64,000 bases of DNA from Augochlora pura (lineage: Eukaryota > Arthropoda > Insecta > Hymenoptera > Halictidae), in NCBI RefSeq assembly GCF_028453695.1, contig NC_135781.1, positions 26,101,640 to 26,165,639 on the forward strand, read 5' to 3'. Position 1 is the first letter of the stretch. Every line of letters begins with the position of its first letter. The position numbers and the translations under genes are program-made. The notes beneath the pieces were generated by a model. The model was not told where the DNA came from, made no database searches, and saw only the letters and a list, made by a program, of their open reading frames with translations. Positions 22,174-34,009 of this stretch are shown here, piece by piece.

Positions 22174-23375
22174 AATAATTATTATAATAATATTTAAATA
22201 TTAATACTCATATTTAAATACTAATATACAGACATCAGCTTCAATTTCCAACATTTTGGCTATTCTACTTACAAATCGTATATAATGTTCATTTCCGTTG
22301 GAGAAATCCACGTGGAACGGTAATTCGCACAAATTGAGGTACAGTGCAGAGAAATTTTGCGTGCAACTTTATCGCTGGTCGCGCCGTGTTCACCGTACGC
22401 GGTGTAATTGTCCCGGCGTACAGTATCGTTCTAGGTAATTCACTTTCGAAGCGGCGCGGCTGATCCTAGAACGTTTCTGGCGCGCGCGGCTCGCCAGGCT
22501 TGAACTTGAAAACGTTGACGTTCGCGTGAGCCGAGCACCGGTACATACACACAGGTACACACACACAGACACACGCACATGGCCGGAGCTCGCTGATAAG
22601 ATTCTTTCCTGCGGTGGTCACCGCGATAGCGCATTGTGTTGTGGATCGCGATTTAAATGGCCCTCTTGTCGCAAGCGACGGTGCGACGTCGTTACGTCAG
22701 TCGGCTTGGTTGCACAACGGACACATTCGAAAAAAGATCCGCACCATGAAATCGGAGGCTGTGCCCGTTATTGTTATGCAATAATACCGGCGACTCGCGG
22801 CGCGCTAAAACCGCGGTACCCCGAATGATTGAAACGCGTGTCCGTTTTTAATTGGCGCTTCTATTCTCGTCGTGATAGCTATCCGCTACGACGGGCTGGA
22901 GCTGGAAACACCGCCGCAGATCAGCTTCCGCGAGACAGACGTTAATTGACGTGCAAGATCCGGTCAAGAAGACCGATTTACGTTTCTCGTGGCCCGGCTT
23001 TTTCGGTGACTACGGAATTATTCATCGGGGGCTATATATGCGATCGCTGCGGGAACATTCATGAAAAATCGGAAAAAATCGGGGGAGCACGCTTCGCCTT
23101 ACGGATACAGCTGGAATTAGAAGAACGGTTCCAGTGATCTCGTTTGGGTTCTTAGTTTCCCTATTATTGGAGCGTCGCAAGCGAATCGACTAGACCGACG
23201 ATTTTGCGGCGACTTCATTGCTTCTTGACACAGGTGTTACGTGGAAGAATTTTTCAGAATTTTTCTTAAGAATCCTAGGAAATTCACACTGGAATAGCTT
23301 GATCTGGGTTCAATCAGATTCAGCCTTTAAACATACCAAATATTTAACAGGTAGTTTATATTTTCGCGAGCTTTA
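22174..23375. other. AT-rich then CpG-rich spacer
   Basis: A short (CA)n-like stretch occurs at 22543-22580. Bases 22380-23160 are CpG-rich. No gene was recognised. Confidence 0.4.
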
Positions 23376-23560
23376 TTAACCCTTTGCACTCGAAGTCATT
23401 TTAACTGTAAACATAAAATAATTTCTCTGACTTATAGTACTTCCGTTTTATATATCAAGATGCATTTTATGAATACGTAACTGATTCTTGTGATTCATAC
23501 TAACAGTTCTATTTGTAACAATTTTTTAAATCCAAACTTTGTCAGTATAAAGATTTACTT
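23376..23560 (+). mobile_element. Solitary TTAA element end
   Basis: TTAA at 23376-23379 is followed by CCCTTTGCACTCGAAG and then AT-rich sequence. This is a piggyBac-type miniature element terminus. No inverted GCAAAGGG-TTAA partner lies downstream within 500 bp, so the element is truncated and its right limit is arbitrary. Confidence 0.5.
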
Positions 23561-24040
23561 TGGGCCGCGATAGAAAAATACTGTGTCACATTTTCCTCGT
23601 TCTGAGAAAGAAGGAGTGTTACTGTTCACTAAAACGTGTATTGTTCATTGAACGAATTTATACTCGAGGTAATTTAAGATGCTGGCAAGACGACTGGCAA
23701 ATTTTCATCGAACCCTGGTGCCCCACCTACGCGATTCCCCGGCGGATGCAGGTACAGGCATCGATCTCCGATCACCTTGGCCAAGGTCGATCGTCTTTCC
23801 AAGTTATGTACGGTTCTCTCCCGGGAAACATATTCAAAGATTGCTCCATCTCCGAGAGGTCTCGACAACCCACCCCTTTCTCTTTTTTATCGCTCCCTGT
23901 GTGCAGGTTACCCTGGATAAACAAGCTGTGCGATGGATGGCCGGGCTATTAATCGCCGTTTTGCAACCCCTTCGCGACCATGGGTGCATCTTGAGGAACT
24001 TGCTGTGCGGAACCAAACGAGGAATTTATATTGATATTTA
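23561..24040. other. GC-moderate block with acceptor-like site, no exon supported
   Basis: A pyrimidine-rich run ending in GTGTGCAG at about 23907 looks like a splice acceptor, and GCAG|GTACAG at about 23749 like a donor. Frames after the acceptor are short or featureless. Three frames are open over 23674-24041, none resembling a known family. Confidence 0.3.
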
Positions 24041-25737
24041 GCTGTACAACGATTTCTTAAATGTCGAATATGATTTAGAACGTTATCGAAACAGTATCAG
24101 CAATGTGCTAACATTAACAGTTTATAAAAGACGAGAAGAGCGCGGTATAGATAATGCAACGAACTAATCGATCGACGCAAGCAGCTGCGACATCTCGGTA
24201 CCATCCGCGCTCCAAATCGAGCTTCGCCAAGCACCGACCATTTTTTTTCATCGTCGCATGATTCCTGCTCCGAAATAACGCATGATCGACGCAAGGAAAA
24301 TTGCGCAAAGCGCATCCTCGTTTCACAATGTTGCGTCGCTTTGTAAATCGCCGGTGAATTCGACGTCTGCGGTGCGCCGCGAATTGTGTCGCTCACAGGC
24401 GATTCAAGTGGCAATCAATGGATTAATGAACTCGCCGAGAGCGGCTCTCTCGCCGGTTAATAACTTTCAAAGTTTCTTCAAAAGATTCGAGCACCGGCCA
24501 AAGGAATCCTGATTCGATTCACTCGTCCCGGCGAATCTCGTACCGGTCCGCGAAGCGGGAATACGTGCCCGCGCGTATGCATGTAAACCGACCTCTCTCG
24601 CGCGTATGTATGTAAACCGACCGATGAGAGATGACTTTCTAGGTAGGAGGAACATGTAAAGTCAGACGATACGATCTTCCAATGGACGTGCGAGTGTCAC
24701 GTGTCCGCGATGCTGGCGCATGCGAATCGTTTATCTGGTATCCTCTCATAGCACGTGTCCGTTTAACGCGAGCTTTTTCCATTCGTCCGGCTGCCTAGAT
24801 TCGACGTATCCTTGATAGCTCCTTGATAACTCACTGATTGCACCTGAAAAGTAACCGTCCGACGATTCTGCGCCCTATCGATCGCCGCACCGCCGCTATT
24901 AACGCTCTGGAGCCATCCTTTGGATAATGGACGATTCAATGGTCCGGTCGGTATTTCTTCGGGGAAATCGACTCTTAACAATAATCATCGTCCTTATCGG
25001 CGCGGTTACGTAATGTCGCGACTGTATCGCGGCTTATTAACCGTGTAGCGTAACGCGGGAGTGCGACCGACGTCTCATTTGAAATGCAAATGCCGATGAG
25101 ACCGTGGATATCGATTACAAATACGTGGCTGGATCAAAGTGTCACCAAATAAAAACGCAGATCAATAACTGCTGACTGAGCAGTTTTCCCGATCAACCTT
25201 TTTCCACGAATGTGAGCCTTTCGCGGCATCGGATGGCACCGATCTGGTACAGTCTAATAATATATTAGACACTACGTTCCTTAGTCTCGCTTTTTGGTTT
25301 TACGACTACTGTCGACAATGTAATCAAACATCCAAACTCGGGTTTCAGAACAGAAATGTAACTTGAAAGTAACGAGAACCTAGACACTTCTCATCTTCAT
25401 GCTGGACTTAGTACGAATAGCACGCGATTCGAATTCGCTGGTAGAAGATTGGAATGCAGATGCAACATTTGCAATTCTGTGAAAACAAATCAAAGGCAGA
25501 GCGATCGGTCACCGAGCAATAACCGGCTACACTACCCTGACCGGTTAAAAATACACAGAGATAGACAGCAATCTTAATCCCATGCACTACGATTTCTTTT
25601 ACAGTTGCATCGATTATTATTCTCGTCTCCGTTTAATTTCGTTCCTAGACTTTGGTAACAAAACATTCATATATTGACTGAATTCAAAGAAAATGAATAT
25701 GATCCATATGCAAGTGGTTAAAGCTTGTCTCTCGAGA
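24041..25737. other. CpG-rich spacer
   Basis: No gene was recognised. It contains the duplication at 24570-24622 and becomes AT-richer after 25080. Confidence 0.4.
24570..24622. repeat. 24-bp direct duplication
   Basis: CGCGCGTATGCATGTAAACC at 24570 and CGCGCGTATGTATGTAAACC at 24599, each followed by GACC, differ by one base in 24. The period is 29 bp. Confidence 0.9.
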
Positions 25738-25741
25738 TTAA

Positions 25742-25988
25742 CCCCTTGCCATACATTGGCAAGTCTGGCATATGGTGAAAATTTCTAGGAATAATATGGT
25801 AAGTATGACTGTTATACCCTGTTCTTTTTAATCAGAATAGAATTCTGATTTCTTGTCATCAGCAATTTAAATATTCACATGAACGTAGATGTACGATAAA
25901 TATAAATTGCCTTTTTTCTTCTTCGAAGAGATTATAATCGATGAACTTCTAATTATCGTGCCTGTGAAGAAAATGACACGGTAAAGGG
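25742..25988. mobile_element. TTAA miniature element, family shared with 33764-34005
   Basis: TTAA flanks at 25738-25741 and 25989-25992. The left terminus is CCCCTTGCC and the right, read inward, is CCCTTTACCGTG. The interior shares blocks with the 33764-34005 element, including GAAAATTTCTAGGAATAAT versus GGAAATTCCTAGTAACAAAT near the left end and CTGTGAAGAAAATG near the right end. It is 247 bp long with no coding capacity. Confidence 0.8.
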
Positions 25989-26009
25989 TTAACCGAAGCG
26001 ATTCTTTCG

Positions 26010-26557
26010 AAATCGGTGCGAGGAGCAGGGTTTCGAAGAATCGAAAATCCGGAATCCTCCGAAACGAAAGTGTATCTACGTACCGGCGCGGCAGAAACTT
26101 TCGCGGGCTGTCCGTACAACGACACTCGATGAGCGACTAGCTACCGGTTGCGGCTCGCCTCAAAAACCTCGGATGTTTGCGCTCATACTAATTACCTCTG
26201 TTCCCTTGTGTGCTCACCGGCGGCGAGCACAAACAGATCCGAGCGTGCGTATCCAAAACACACGCGTGTCCGCACTAAACGCGCTTTCCTCGCGGCTTGG
26301 CCCCGCTCGAGTCGGCTCGGCGCGGCTTGACGCGACGCGGCGTGGCATGGCGCAGCGCGGCTCGGCCGATGCGATCCCCCCTCCTCCTCTACCTCCTCCT
26401 CCTCCTGCACCCGGTTGCAGCCGAGAGCGCGCCTATCCGCGGGCATATCGGATGCACTCGCCCGCTCGTGTTCACGCTCACGCGTGCAGAGTGACCCGCC
26501 GTCGCATGAATCGTACACCGATCCAAATGCGGTCGAGCGAGCGCGCCCGTACTCTCG

Positions 26558-26592
<35 letters not shown>

Positions 26593-27140
26593 GCTCTCTC
26601 TTGCTCGCTCGCACGCTCTCTCTTCCTCGCTCGAGCATACGTGGCTTCATATACGTGCGCGTGTGGTCGAATATAAAGAGAGCCACTGCAGGAACAGAAG
26701 CGGCGACGACGATGGTAACGACGAGTAAACATACGAGCGATGCGGAGCGAGAAGGATGGCGGTGCCAGCAGCCGTCGAACCAGAACAGGAAAGAGAAAAA
26801 ACGGAGAGAGAGAGAGAGAGAGAGAGAGAAGGAGAAAGAGTATCGGAGAGCGAAAGAGAAGGAGAGAGAGAGAGTGGGAGTCAGCGATGCTCTACGTCCT
26901 CTCTCGAGCGGCGAGCCGAGTACATACCTAACTTAGGTCATACCGGCACGAACGCGATAAGTGTTCCTATCGCCAGTCCGCTCCGCAAGCAGCGGGAAGC
27001 GGAGGGCGGCGGAGAGGAGCGGTGGGAAGCGGCTCGAGGAGCAGAGAGAAGCGGCTCGAGGAGGAATTCGAGCCAGGGTGGTCCCGAAGCGTCCGCCTCT
27101 CCGCGACCTGGACAAATTTGGTCGGTAATTAGCAACCTCG
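26010..27140. promoter_or_regulatory. CpG-rich region with CT arm then GA arm, possible divergent promoter
   Basis: A pure CT run (26561-26588, extending imperfectly to 26630) is followed by about 170 bp of mixed sequence and then a GA-rich tract (26790-26880). ATATAAAG occurs at 26671-26678 between the arms, without a TCAGT initiator at the right distance. CpG is dense from 26.0 to 27.1 kb. The order CT then GA fits back-to-back transcripts with GA-rich leaders. No coding exon was recognised on either side. Confidence 0.3.
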
Positions 27141-27480
27141 ATTTTTAACCCGACGCCGGCTCTCTTTTCTTGCTATCTTCGAACAGAACGAAACGCTTTA
27201 CCTGCCGGTCCGGCCGGCGTGCACGCACCGCTGCATCATCTTCTCCTTTCGCAATGCCGCGGATGTGGCGCAATCGCCGCACAATGGCCGGTTCAAGTTT
27301 ATATTGTAGATTGATCTCTAATCGGCTGCGAGATATCCTTCGTAACGTCAAAACTCTCCACTACTGAGTGATGATCGGTATTAATGTGATTAATGGCTGG
27401 TTCAAATGAAATCAGCGAGGCTCGTGTGAAACGCGCGCTGGTTGCACGATGCTCGACGCGATGAAAATTTCTTTCTAAGA
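27141..27480. other. Spacer
   Basis: GC-moderate sequence with no recognised gene or repeat. Confidence 0.4.
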
Positions 27481-27484
27481 TTTG

Positions 27485-27675
27485 TTTCATTTTCAGGATT
27501 TGTTTTGCCTTCGAAATTTATTTTATTTCCAACGTTTGCTTTATCTTTCTACTTTATTCTATTTTCAAGGCCTGATTTATATTATTAGAGATTTATATTA
27601 TTTTCGAGATTTACTTTATTTTTAAGATTTATTTTATCTTGAAGGCTTATATCATTTTTCAATTTACTTATTTTA
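27485..27675. repeat. Degenerate T-rich tandem repeat
   Basis: Repeated words of the form TTTTATTTTC.A.GATTT are spaced about 17-25 bp over 190 bases, with many substitutions. It is an old satellite-like tract. Confidence 0.65.
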
Positions 27676-27691
27676 CAGACTAAAATCCTAG

Positions 27692-28030
27692 TACAATGGA
27701 ACCTTGGTTACTCGAGTCCGATTTAAACGAGATCCGGTGTTATCCGAGGCACTTCGAAATTTGCAACAGAGTCTCGGTTATTTGAATTCGTTCTCTGTTA
27801 CCCGAGGTGCGAATCATATTACGTACGTATATACATACATATACTCGAACCAAGTGCTAAAGAGATATCAAAAGCTTCAAAATCCATCACTCAATTGAAC
27901 GTGTAATTATATTATTTAAGTCAAATATATATTATCAAAATATTTTTCATAATACCATTTTACAATCTAGGAACCATTTATTGGTTTTCTCGTGTTATTT
28001 GAGTCCTCAGTTATTTAGTTAAAGTGCCCG
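27692..28030 (+). mobile_element. pogo/Tigger-like element remnant
   Basis: A TA dinucleotide at 27692-27693 is followed by CAATGGAACCTTGGTTACTC, the general form of pogo/Tigger terminal repeats (CAGTgGAACCTCGGTTA type). The subterminal region repeats GTTAyCCGAG-like words at about 27739, 27775 and 27808, as these elements do, with GTTATTTGAG and GTTATTTAG variants near 27993 and 28010. A clean right inverted terminus was not found, so the 3' limit is approximate. No transposase frame is present. Confidence 0.5.
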
Positions 28031-28101
28031 AAGTCTTCTATATCAATTTGTACAATAAATCTGGTTGTACATGATTCCAATTACAGATAAAAAATATTTA
28101 A

Positions 28102-28342
28102 CACTAAAGCTGCCATGCTGATAATATTGATCTATCATATGTTTTATTATTGATCGAATATCACTTATCTATTGATCGATATCATATGTTTTATTTTGAG
28201 ATTCTTACCATTATAAAAACTATTTTATAATAACATACGTATTTAAACATGCGTGACGTAATTTTCGAAAAGCTTAACTGATCCTTGTCATTCTTATGGA
28301 ACAATACACGTCAGTCACTTTTAGTGCCCGATAGGTTTAGCA
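28102..28342. mobile_element. TTAA miniature element (241 bp)
   Basis: TTAA at 28098-28101 and 28343-28346. The termini CACTAAAGCT (left) and TGCTAAACCT (right, read inward) are imperfect inverted repeats. The interior is AT-rich and contains ATTGATCGATATCA-type words. There is no coding capacity. Single ends at 17080-17105 and possibly 1035-1055 appear related. Confidence 0.55.
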
Positions 28343-28529
28343 TTAAATAACAAACGATCCCGATATTGGAGGAGCTGGAGATAATCGGGGTTCTATCAAA
28401 TATGAAAATAGCGACAGTCCCCGAACGATCGCGATTTTCGCAAATATCGGAAAAGCGACATCCGTGGTTGCCGATCGAAGAAAGAATAAATCGCGGATAA
28501 ATCAGTGACCCGGTCCAGGGCACGCATCG

Positions 28530-28720
28530 TTTCCTCATTAATTAATTCGTCGGCCCGACGGACTTAATTATCCCGGCTGATACCTTAACATTCATCACTT
28601 GTTGTTATCAGCGTAATCTATCGGCAGGCGTCACGGAATGATGAATGCTTTCTACGAATTGTTACGTCCGAGTCGTCGATGCGGCCAGCCGATGATGCAT
28701 CGATACGCGGCGCGTTGCAC
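28530..28720. other. Homeodomain-site-rich stretch, possible conserved element
   Basis: TTAATTAATT at about 28538 and CTTAATTATC at about 28563 sit in otherwise GC-moderate sequence. Such mixtures are typical of conserved non-coding enhancers, but conservation cannot be tested from one sequence. Confidence 0.2.
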
Positions 28721-28945
28721 CGGTGCGGTGCAGCGGTGCACCTGATCTCCGCGGCAAAAAATCGCGACCTATAGTTCGACCGCGGCGAAGGTGCCACGGT
28801 GTCGGTGCTAATTATCGCTGGCTTGCTCGCTGGCCGGCTCGCTCGCTCGCCCGTGGAAATAAATTATATCCAGGTGGACGTTTACTGGCCGGGTTCATTG
28901 TTCCGCTGATTTACAGCTCGGGGGAGAGCCTCGGCTCTCGCACGC

Positions 28946-28969
28946 GACGCGGCGCGGCGCGGCGCGGCG
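28946..28969. repeat. (GGCGC)n run
   Basis: About four perfect pentamer copies. Similar runs occur at 17738, 53315 (complement) and 57136 (complement). Confidence 0.85.
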
Positions 28970-29054
28970 TCATCGAGAGATTTCGTTTAACGCGGGATAT
29001 CTCGAGAATCAAATTTCGCGGGCACGCTTTTCCGGCGAGTCGGCGACCAATCAC

Positions 29055-29208
29055 CTGTCCCGCCCGGCGATAAATCCAAGGAAACCCTTATTTCGACGTT
29101 CCTCGATCCGGTGACGGGCGCCTCCTCTCCATGAACTATCGCCGATATTTCGGACTCTTTGTCCCGGTGATATACCGTCAGTCCGTCTGCGCTCCAAGTA
29201 TAATTCTT
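29055..29208 (-). CDS. Possible internal exon, unrecognised
   Basis: On the minus strand a pyrimidine-rich acceptor (TCCCTTCCCGCCAG) ends at 29209. It is followed by 154 bases open in one frame, ending ACAG|GTGATT with the donor GT at 29054-29053. The predicted 51 residues start KNYTWSADGLTVYH and have a normal mix with several Asp, Glu and Val. They leave phase 1. I recognise no family. A second minus frame (29051-29335) is also open, which weakens the case. Chance is quite possible. Confidence 0.15.
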
Positions 29209-29339
29209 CTGGCGGGAAGGGACAACAACGGTGAGTGATCGATTCGATTCCGCTCGTCCAGATCCATAGTTCTTGCGTGTCCACCGGTGTCCACAGATTA
29301 TTCGATTCTTCGCCGTCGATAAAAACATTCGGCATTCGG

Positions 29340-30600
29340 ATCTGTTCGGAGAACCGGGGAACTTTCTTTCGGGTTAATCAGGTATCCCGAGTCGAATCGC
29401 AATTTTTACGGATCGCCGTACTCCTTTTAATCTCAATCGTTTCCTTCTTCTCGGTGTACAAGAACCAGAAACAGCGTGTTGTCGACTGAACCAGCAGTCC
29501 GCCCGATATACATTGTTTTTCTTTAAAACGAACCTCTCCGCGGAAAAACTTCATTCTAGATTTATGTTGCACCGATTGTAAGTGGTGCAAGAAGAAGAAA
29601 CGGCGCGTCATGATCGGACACTACTTGCTTTAGCATTCTTACTTGTCATCGTTTCGTAACTTTCAGCGTTTACATCTTATTTTACTCCAAGACGAGATCT
29701 CTGCTTGCAACTTCTCTTTGTGTGCCTCGTTTAAAAATTCGCTCCGACATAGGTGAAAAAGTCATTCGGATCAATTTAGTACTTCGAGTAATTGCTTCGT
29801 CTCGGCTTGTACGAAATGATAAGATTGCGTTTACTTAGACCTGCAGCGGCTATAATTATGATATATGCTGGAACAAAGACATTCGGTCGATCGTGTTCTT
29901 TAAAAGCACCTCTGTTATTTCAATAACGCTGAAATAACAACTTTGGTAACCGGTCATTTCACCGCTAACGGTACGTTCGGTGTTCGAAAAGATATTGGCA
30001 TACTTTCCGTCGCGAGTACGGTTCCCGATGAAATCCGTACGAGCCGGGGTTAATTATTTCGTCGGATACTGTCAGAAACGAGCGTGATCATCCAGCCCCT
30101 ACATCGAGAGACAATAAACCGCATTCCAGATTCCGCGTATCCGCGAAACTCGTCGCTCGTTGCCGGACAGAACGTTTACGCGGCTGCCGGCAGTAGTTCT
30201 TTCCGGCGTTTAGCATAAAACTGCCTACTAATGGGTGGATTACCGAGCCGCTGAAATATCGCGGCGACGCGGCCCCGCGGAATTATGCGAATCGTAATTC
30301 CGAAAATTTCGAGCTGGCTGCCAATGATTTACCGCTGCGTCTATAACCGTGAATCACCGTAACGCGGCTCCCGCCCGCGCGCTCGCGCTCGCGCCAGCAC
30401 GCCCGATTTATAACGCACCGATTGGTGTAATAACGAAACTTCATCTTTCTAGTCGACGCAACGACCCGGTCACTTTTCCGCGGGACGCGATTCGCTGTGA
30501 AATTCGCGATTTAATGCACCCGCGGGATCACCGTGCCGCTCGCGCGCACAGAGCAACGCCATTTGTTCGCCGTAGAAATTATCGTTGCGAGGAGAATTAA
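29340..30600. other. CpG-rich and mixed spacer
   Basis: No recognised gene or repeat. The open frame at 30349-30600 is Ala- and Arg-rich and featureless. Confidence 0.4.
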
Positions 30601-32017
30601 TTAACGTTTAGGAGGCACGGATGCCGGCCATCGTTGCTGCCGCGAATGGTTTGCTGATTCACGCGGCCGATCGCCGAATTCATGGCACTTTTAAATTTTC
30701 CGCGACGATGTGCATCGATAATGTAAAACGCCAGTTTTCCGTTAGTAGAAACGGCACGCCATGGTCGGACAAGGACTTACTGGCAAACTTCATCGTTTCG
30801 CGAAATGTAGATGCATGTGCACGAAATAATTTCTTTTTAGACTTTTATCGCGTTGCGTGCATAAGGTGCGACAAGTAGAACCAGTGAGCCATGATCAGAC
30901 ACGCGGAACAAATCGGCTGATATGAATTATAGGGTATCCCGCTTTGCGCACCATAAACGATGAGAGAACGTACGGAAGAATTTAATTTGATATTTTTACC
31001 AACACTTTGCGGTATTAATTATATTATGACACGAATTGTTTGCTCTGATTTTAACATTAACTTCCGTAGAAATTTATTTATGTCTTCCAAATTCCGCTAA
31101 ATTCTATAAAAAGAAAAATCATGAAACTGTAATTGATGTTATAAAATGTAACCTCTTCATTTTAAATTGGCTAAACACGATATTTTAATTACGTGACGAC
31201 TTTTGGAATAATTAACGTCAAAATAACAGCATACTAATTTTTGATCTATATGCAAATATTGCCCTAAAATGTAGAAGTTAAAAATCAAAATAAATATCGA
31301 ACTGGTACTTTTGTAAGTAAATATAAAACAGCTGATTTTATAGCTTGGTAAATCGAGAGTTAATGAATGAATATTAGCGCAAGAAACCCGTTACCATGAT
31401 TGAGAGCTCGGGAGAAAGCTTTGAGCAGACAAACATTTCGCTACGTTCTGATCGAACCATAAATACAGTCCTAGAATAACGAGGTAGAAAGTCCGACGAA
31501 ATTTTCAACACCCTCTAAGGTAATGCGGCACGTAATCGGTGTTTGAAATGCGATTCACCAGACAAGCGATGTTTTATGAATGGTGCCGCTACGGGAGATC
31601 GTTCAAGAATAAAGGGTACTTCATTACGTCGCGCCGGTGCGTTACGCAATCGCAAATAACAAGCCGTAAAAGCGACCACGTAAAATTTTGTGGCGTCTCC
31701 TACATTATCGCCGGCTCTCTTGTTCATCCGTCTATTCTTGGGGCACCGTGAAGCACAATAACCATTCCGCACTGGAACGTCGGGTTCGACGCTTTGGTAT
31801 TTTATTGTCACGCTCGAAACCCGGTCACTGGCTGCTACGGCTAACTTATGGCTGGATTAACAAGCGAAACTTTTCAGACGGCGAACACTTTAATAATAGG
31901 TTCACGCGTCGTTTCGACACGTTCGAAAATGTTCAATTTTTCGATTATTCGAATCGCGATGGTATAATACGTTCGCGGGGAATTCATTCTGAATGTAATT
32001 TGTTTCAGCGGACATTG
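30601..32017. other. Spacer, AT-rich 30.9-31.4 kb
   Basis: No gene, ordered repeat or promoter motif that I can support. Confidence 0.4.
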
Positions 32018-32020
32018 TGA

Positions 32021-32053
32021 TTAACTCTTGCACGATCGGGTCCATTTGGACCC
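32021..32053 (+). mobile_element. Solitary TTAA element end with palindrome
   Basis: TTAA at 32021-32024 is followed by CTCTTGCACGATC and then the palindrome GGGTCCATTTGGACCC at 32038-32053. The palindrome is the same word class seen at 8917 and 11831. The AT-rich sequence that follows (to about 32500) may be element interior, but no right end was found. Confidence 0.45.
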
Positions 32054-33759
32054 ACGGTATTTGGTAGGTATTCATATGAAATTTTAACGTGTCTCTAATT
32101 TATTCTAATTTATAAAATAAAATTTCAAATAAAATTTTTAGCACACATTTTAAGTTATCGTGATCTAAGAAAAGCATGTTTTAAATTTTTGTTACAAGCA
32201 CAAACTAAATTAAAAAGAGTTTTTAATTTCTTTTCTGTCCTTTTAAGTGAGAACAAAATTGAAGAAACACATCTTCGTCTTTGTCTACTAGAGTAGTCCC
32301 TCTATCGTCTAAAAAAAAATTCAAATCGTTTAGTTTTCTTTGATAAAAGTTACTGCATTGTAAAGCAACACCTAGCGAGCACTAAAATTGGATCGACGCG
32401 TGTTACATTCTAAGAATGACAAAAGTGATTTTATTTAGACATCTTATCATTTCTACTGTAATATATCCTACAATTAAAACATCCATTCAATTATGTCCTG
32501 TAAAAGAAGCTTTACAGGGTCAACAACCTTGAAATAAAAAATGTAGAACCGATGGAAATGGCATAGTAGATTTAATGTTTGAAAAGTGTATGAACACTTT
32601 CGTGGGCCACTGTATACAACGTCTAAGGGACAGAGCCACCTGCCCGCTTGTCCCGCTATAATCTTCACGATCCGAGGCCGAAGTCGAAACGACGCACCGC
32701 GCCACGGCGATACATTTCAATTTCGCCGGGAGAACACGCACGTGGCGCGCACGTCGGTCCACGGTTTATCGTTCCGTTTCATCTTTCATATCGCGATAAA
32801 AGCCCTTTGCGATTCGGTGCATCGGCCAAAGGAAGACCCCCGGTACGTGCCTTCTGGAGCATTGCATCCGGATACGTCCCCCTTTCGTCCCCCACCCGTC
32901 TCTCTCTCACACACCTTCTCACCCTCGTCCTTTGGCTCCCTTTCTCTCTCTCTCTCGCTCTCTCTTTTTCACCGTCTTTCTCATTCCCACTCGCCGTTTA
33001 TCGAGCCGGGTCCGTCCATATCGTAGGACTGGCTACGCGGCGTTACCATTTTGTGTATAGGCGAGCGCATAATCGATGACACCCCGTTATAAATTCGCTG
33101 TATCGTGCCATAAATCTCGCGCAGGCTATCAGCCGGCCGTCCCAATTCCGTGTAGCCGCGAGTTTTTATCGAACTCGCACTCGTCATGCCAGCAACGGTC
33201 CCTGCGATTATCGGCGGCGCTGGCACGATTAAGCGACCGCGACGGCGAGAAGTCGTTGCGGAAGGACCGCGAGACCACTGCATAAAGCTGCGTCTACGTT
33301 GAGGCAATATATCCCAAGGGATGTTCCACGATCTATGAACAAAGTCGTCGTTCGTTTCCGAACCTCGATCCAGATTCCATCGCGTTGCTGTCACCGGCGA
33401 TAAATGTTGCCGCGACATCGAAACGAAGCTCGAAGTGTCTGTCGATCCGGTTTGCTTCAATGTGGAATATACCTGTACGCGAGTCTTTACATGTAATCAT
33501 TTATTAATGATGCAAGCGGTCGAGGAAGTGAGTTCAATTCTCGTAGAAATGATCACGCAACGAGTAATAAAGATTATATTTAGAAAACGTATTAAATAAT
33601 GGTACGGACAATATATTAGTCGACCTTTTCATAAACTTTAGGTTCCTTAATATCATATTTGTCAACTTGCGACCGATTCGAGCCAGTTATGTCAACATTT
33701 TGGAACACGCAGCAAAATGAAGCGAGAAGACGCAGCTTAATCCTTGGTGTAAAGGTAGC
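32054..33759. other. AT-rich (to 32.5 kb) then CpG-rich spacer
   Basis: A (CT)n run lies at about 32941-32963. The minus frame at 32981-33460 (159 codons) has no acceptable splice acceptor or recognisable domain. Confidence 0.35.
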
Positions 33760-33763
33760 TTAA

Positions 33764-34005
33764 CCCCTTGCCGCACTTTACGAGTTCGACTCGCGATGGA
33801 AATTCCTAGTAACAAATAATTAAATATGGATGTTATTCTGTTCTTTGAAATTGGAATAAAATTCTAATCCCTTATTATTAATATTTAAGCATTCAAGTGA
33901 ATTCAGACACGGAATAAACATTAATGTTCTGTCCCTTCTAAGAAATTGTGCCAATTGAAAAATTCTTAATCGCGGTGACTGTGAAGAAAATGGTACGTCA
34001 AAGGG
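33764..34005. mobile_element. TTAA miniature element, family shared with 25742-25988
   Basis: TTAA flanks at 33760-33763 and 34006-34009. The left terminus is CCCCTTGCCGCAC and the right, read inward, is CCCTTTGACGTACC. It is 242 bp, nearly the same length as the 25.7-kb copy, and shares its interior blocks. No coding capacity. Confidence 0.8.
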
Positions 34006-34009
34006 TTAA

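Noticed and set aside
23680..24041. Acceptor-like site and three open frames
   Set aside because: Frames following the acceptor are featureless or stop quickly, and no donor matches.
33529..33537. tRNA B-box-like word GTTCAATTC
   Set aside because: No A box and no cloverleaf around it.
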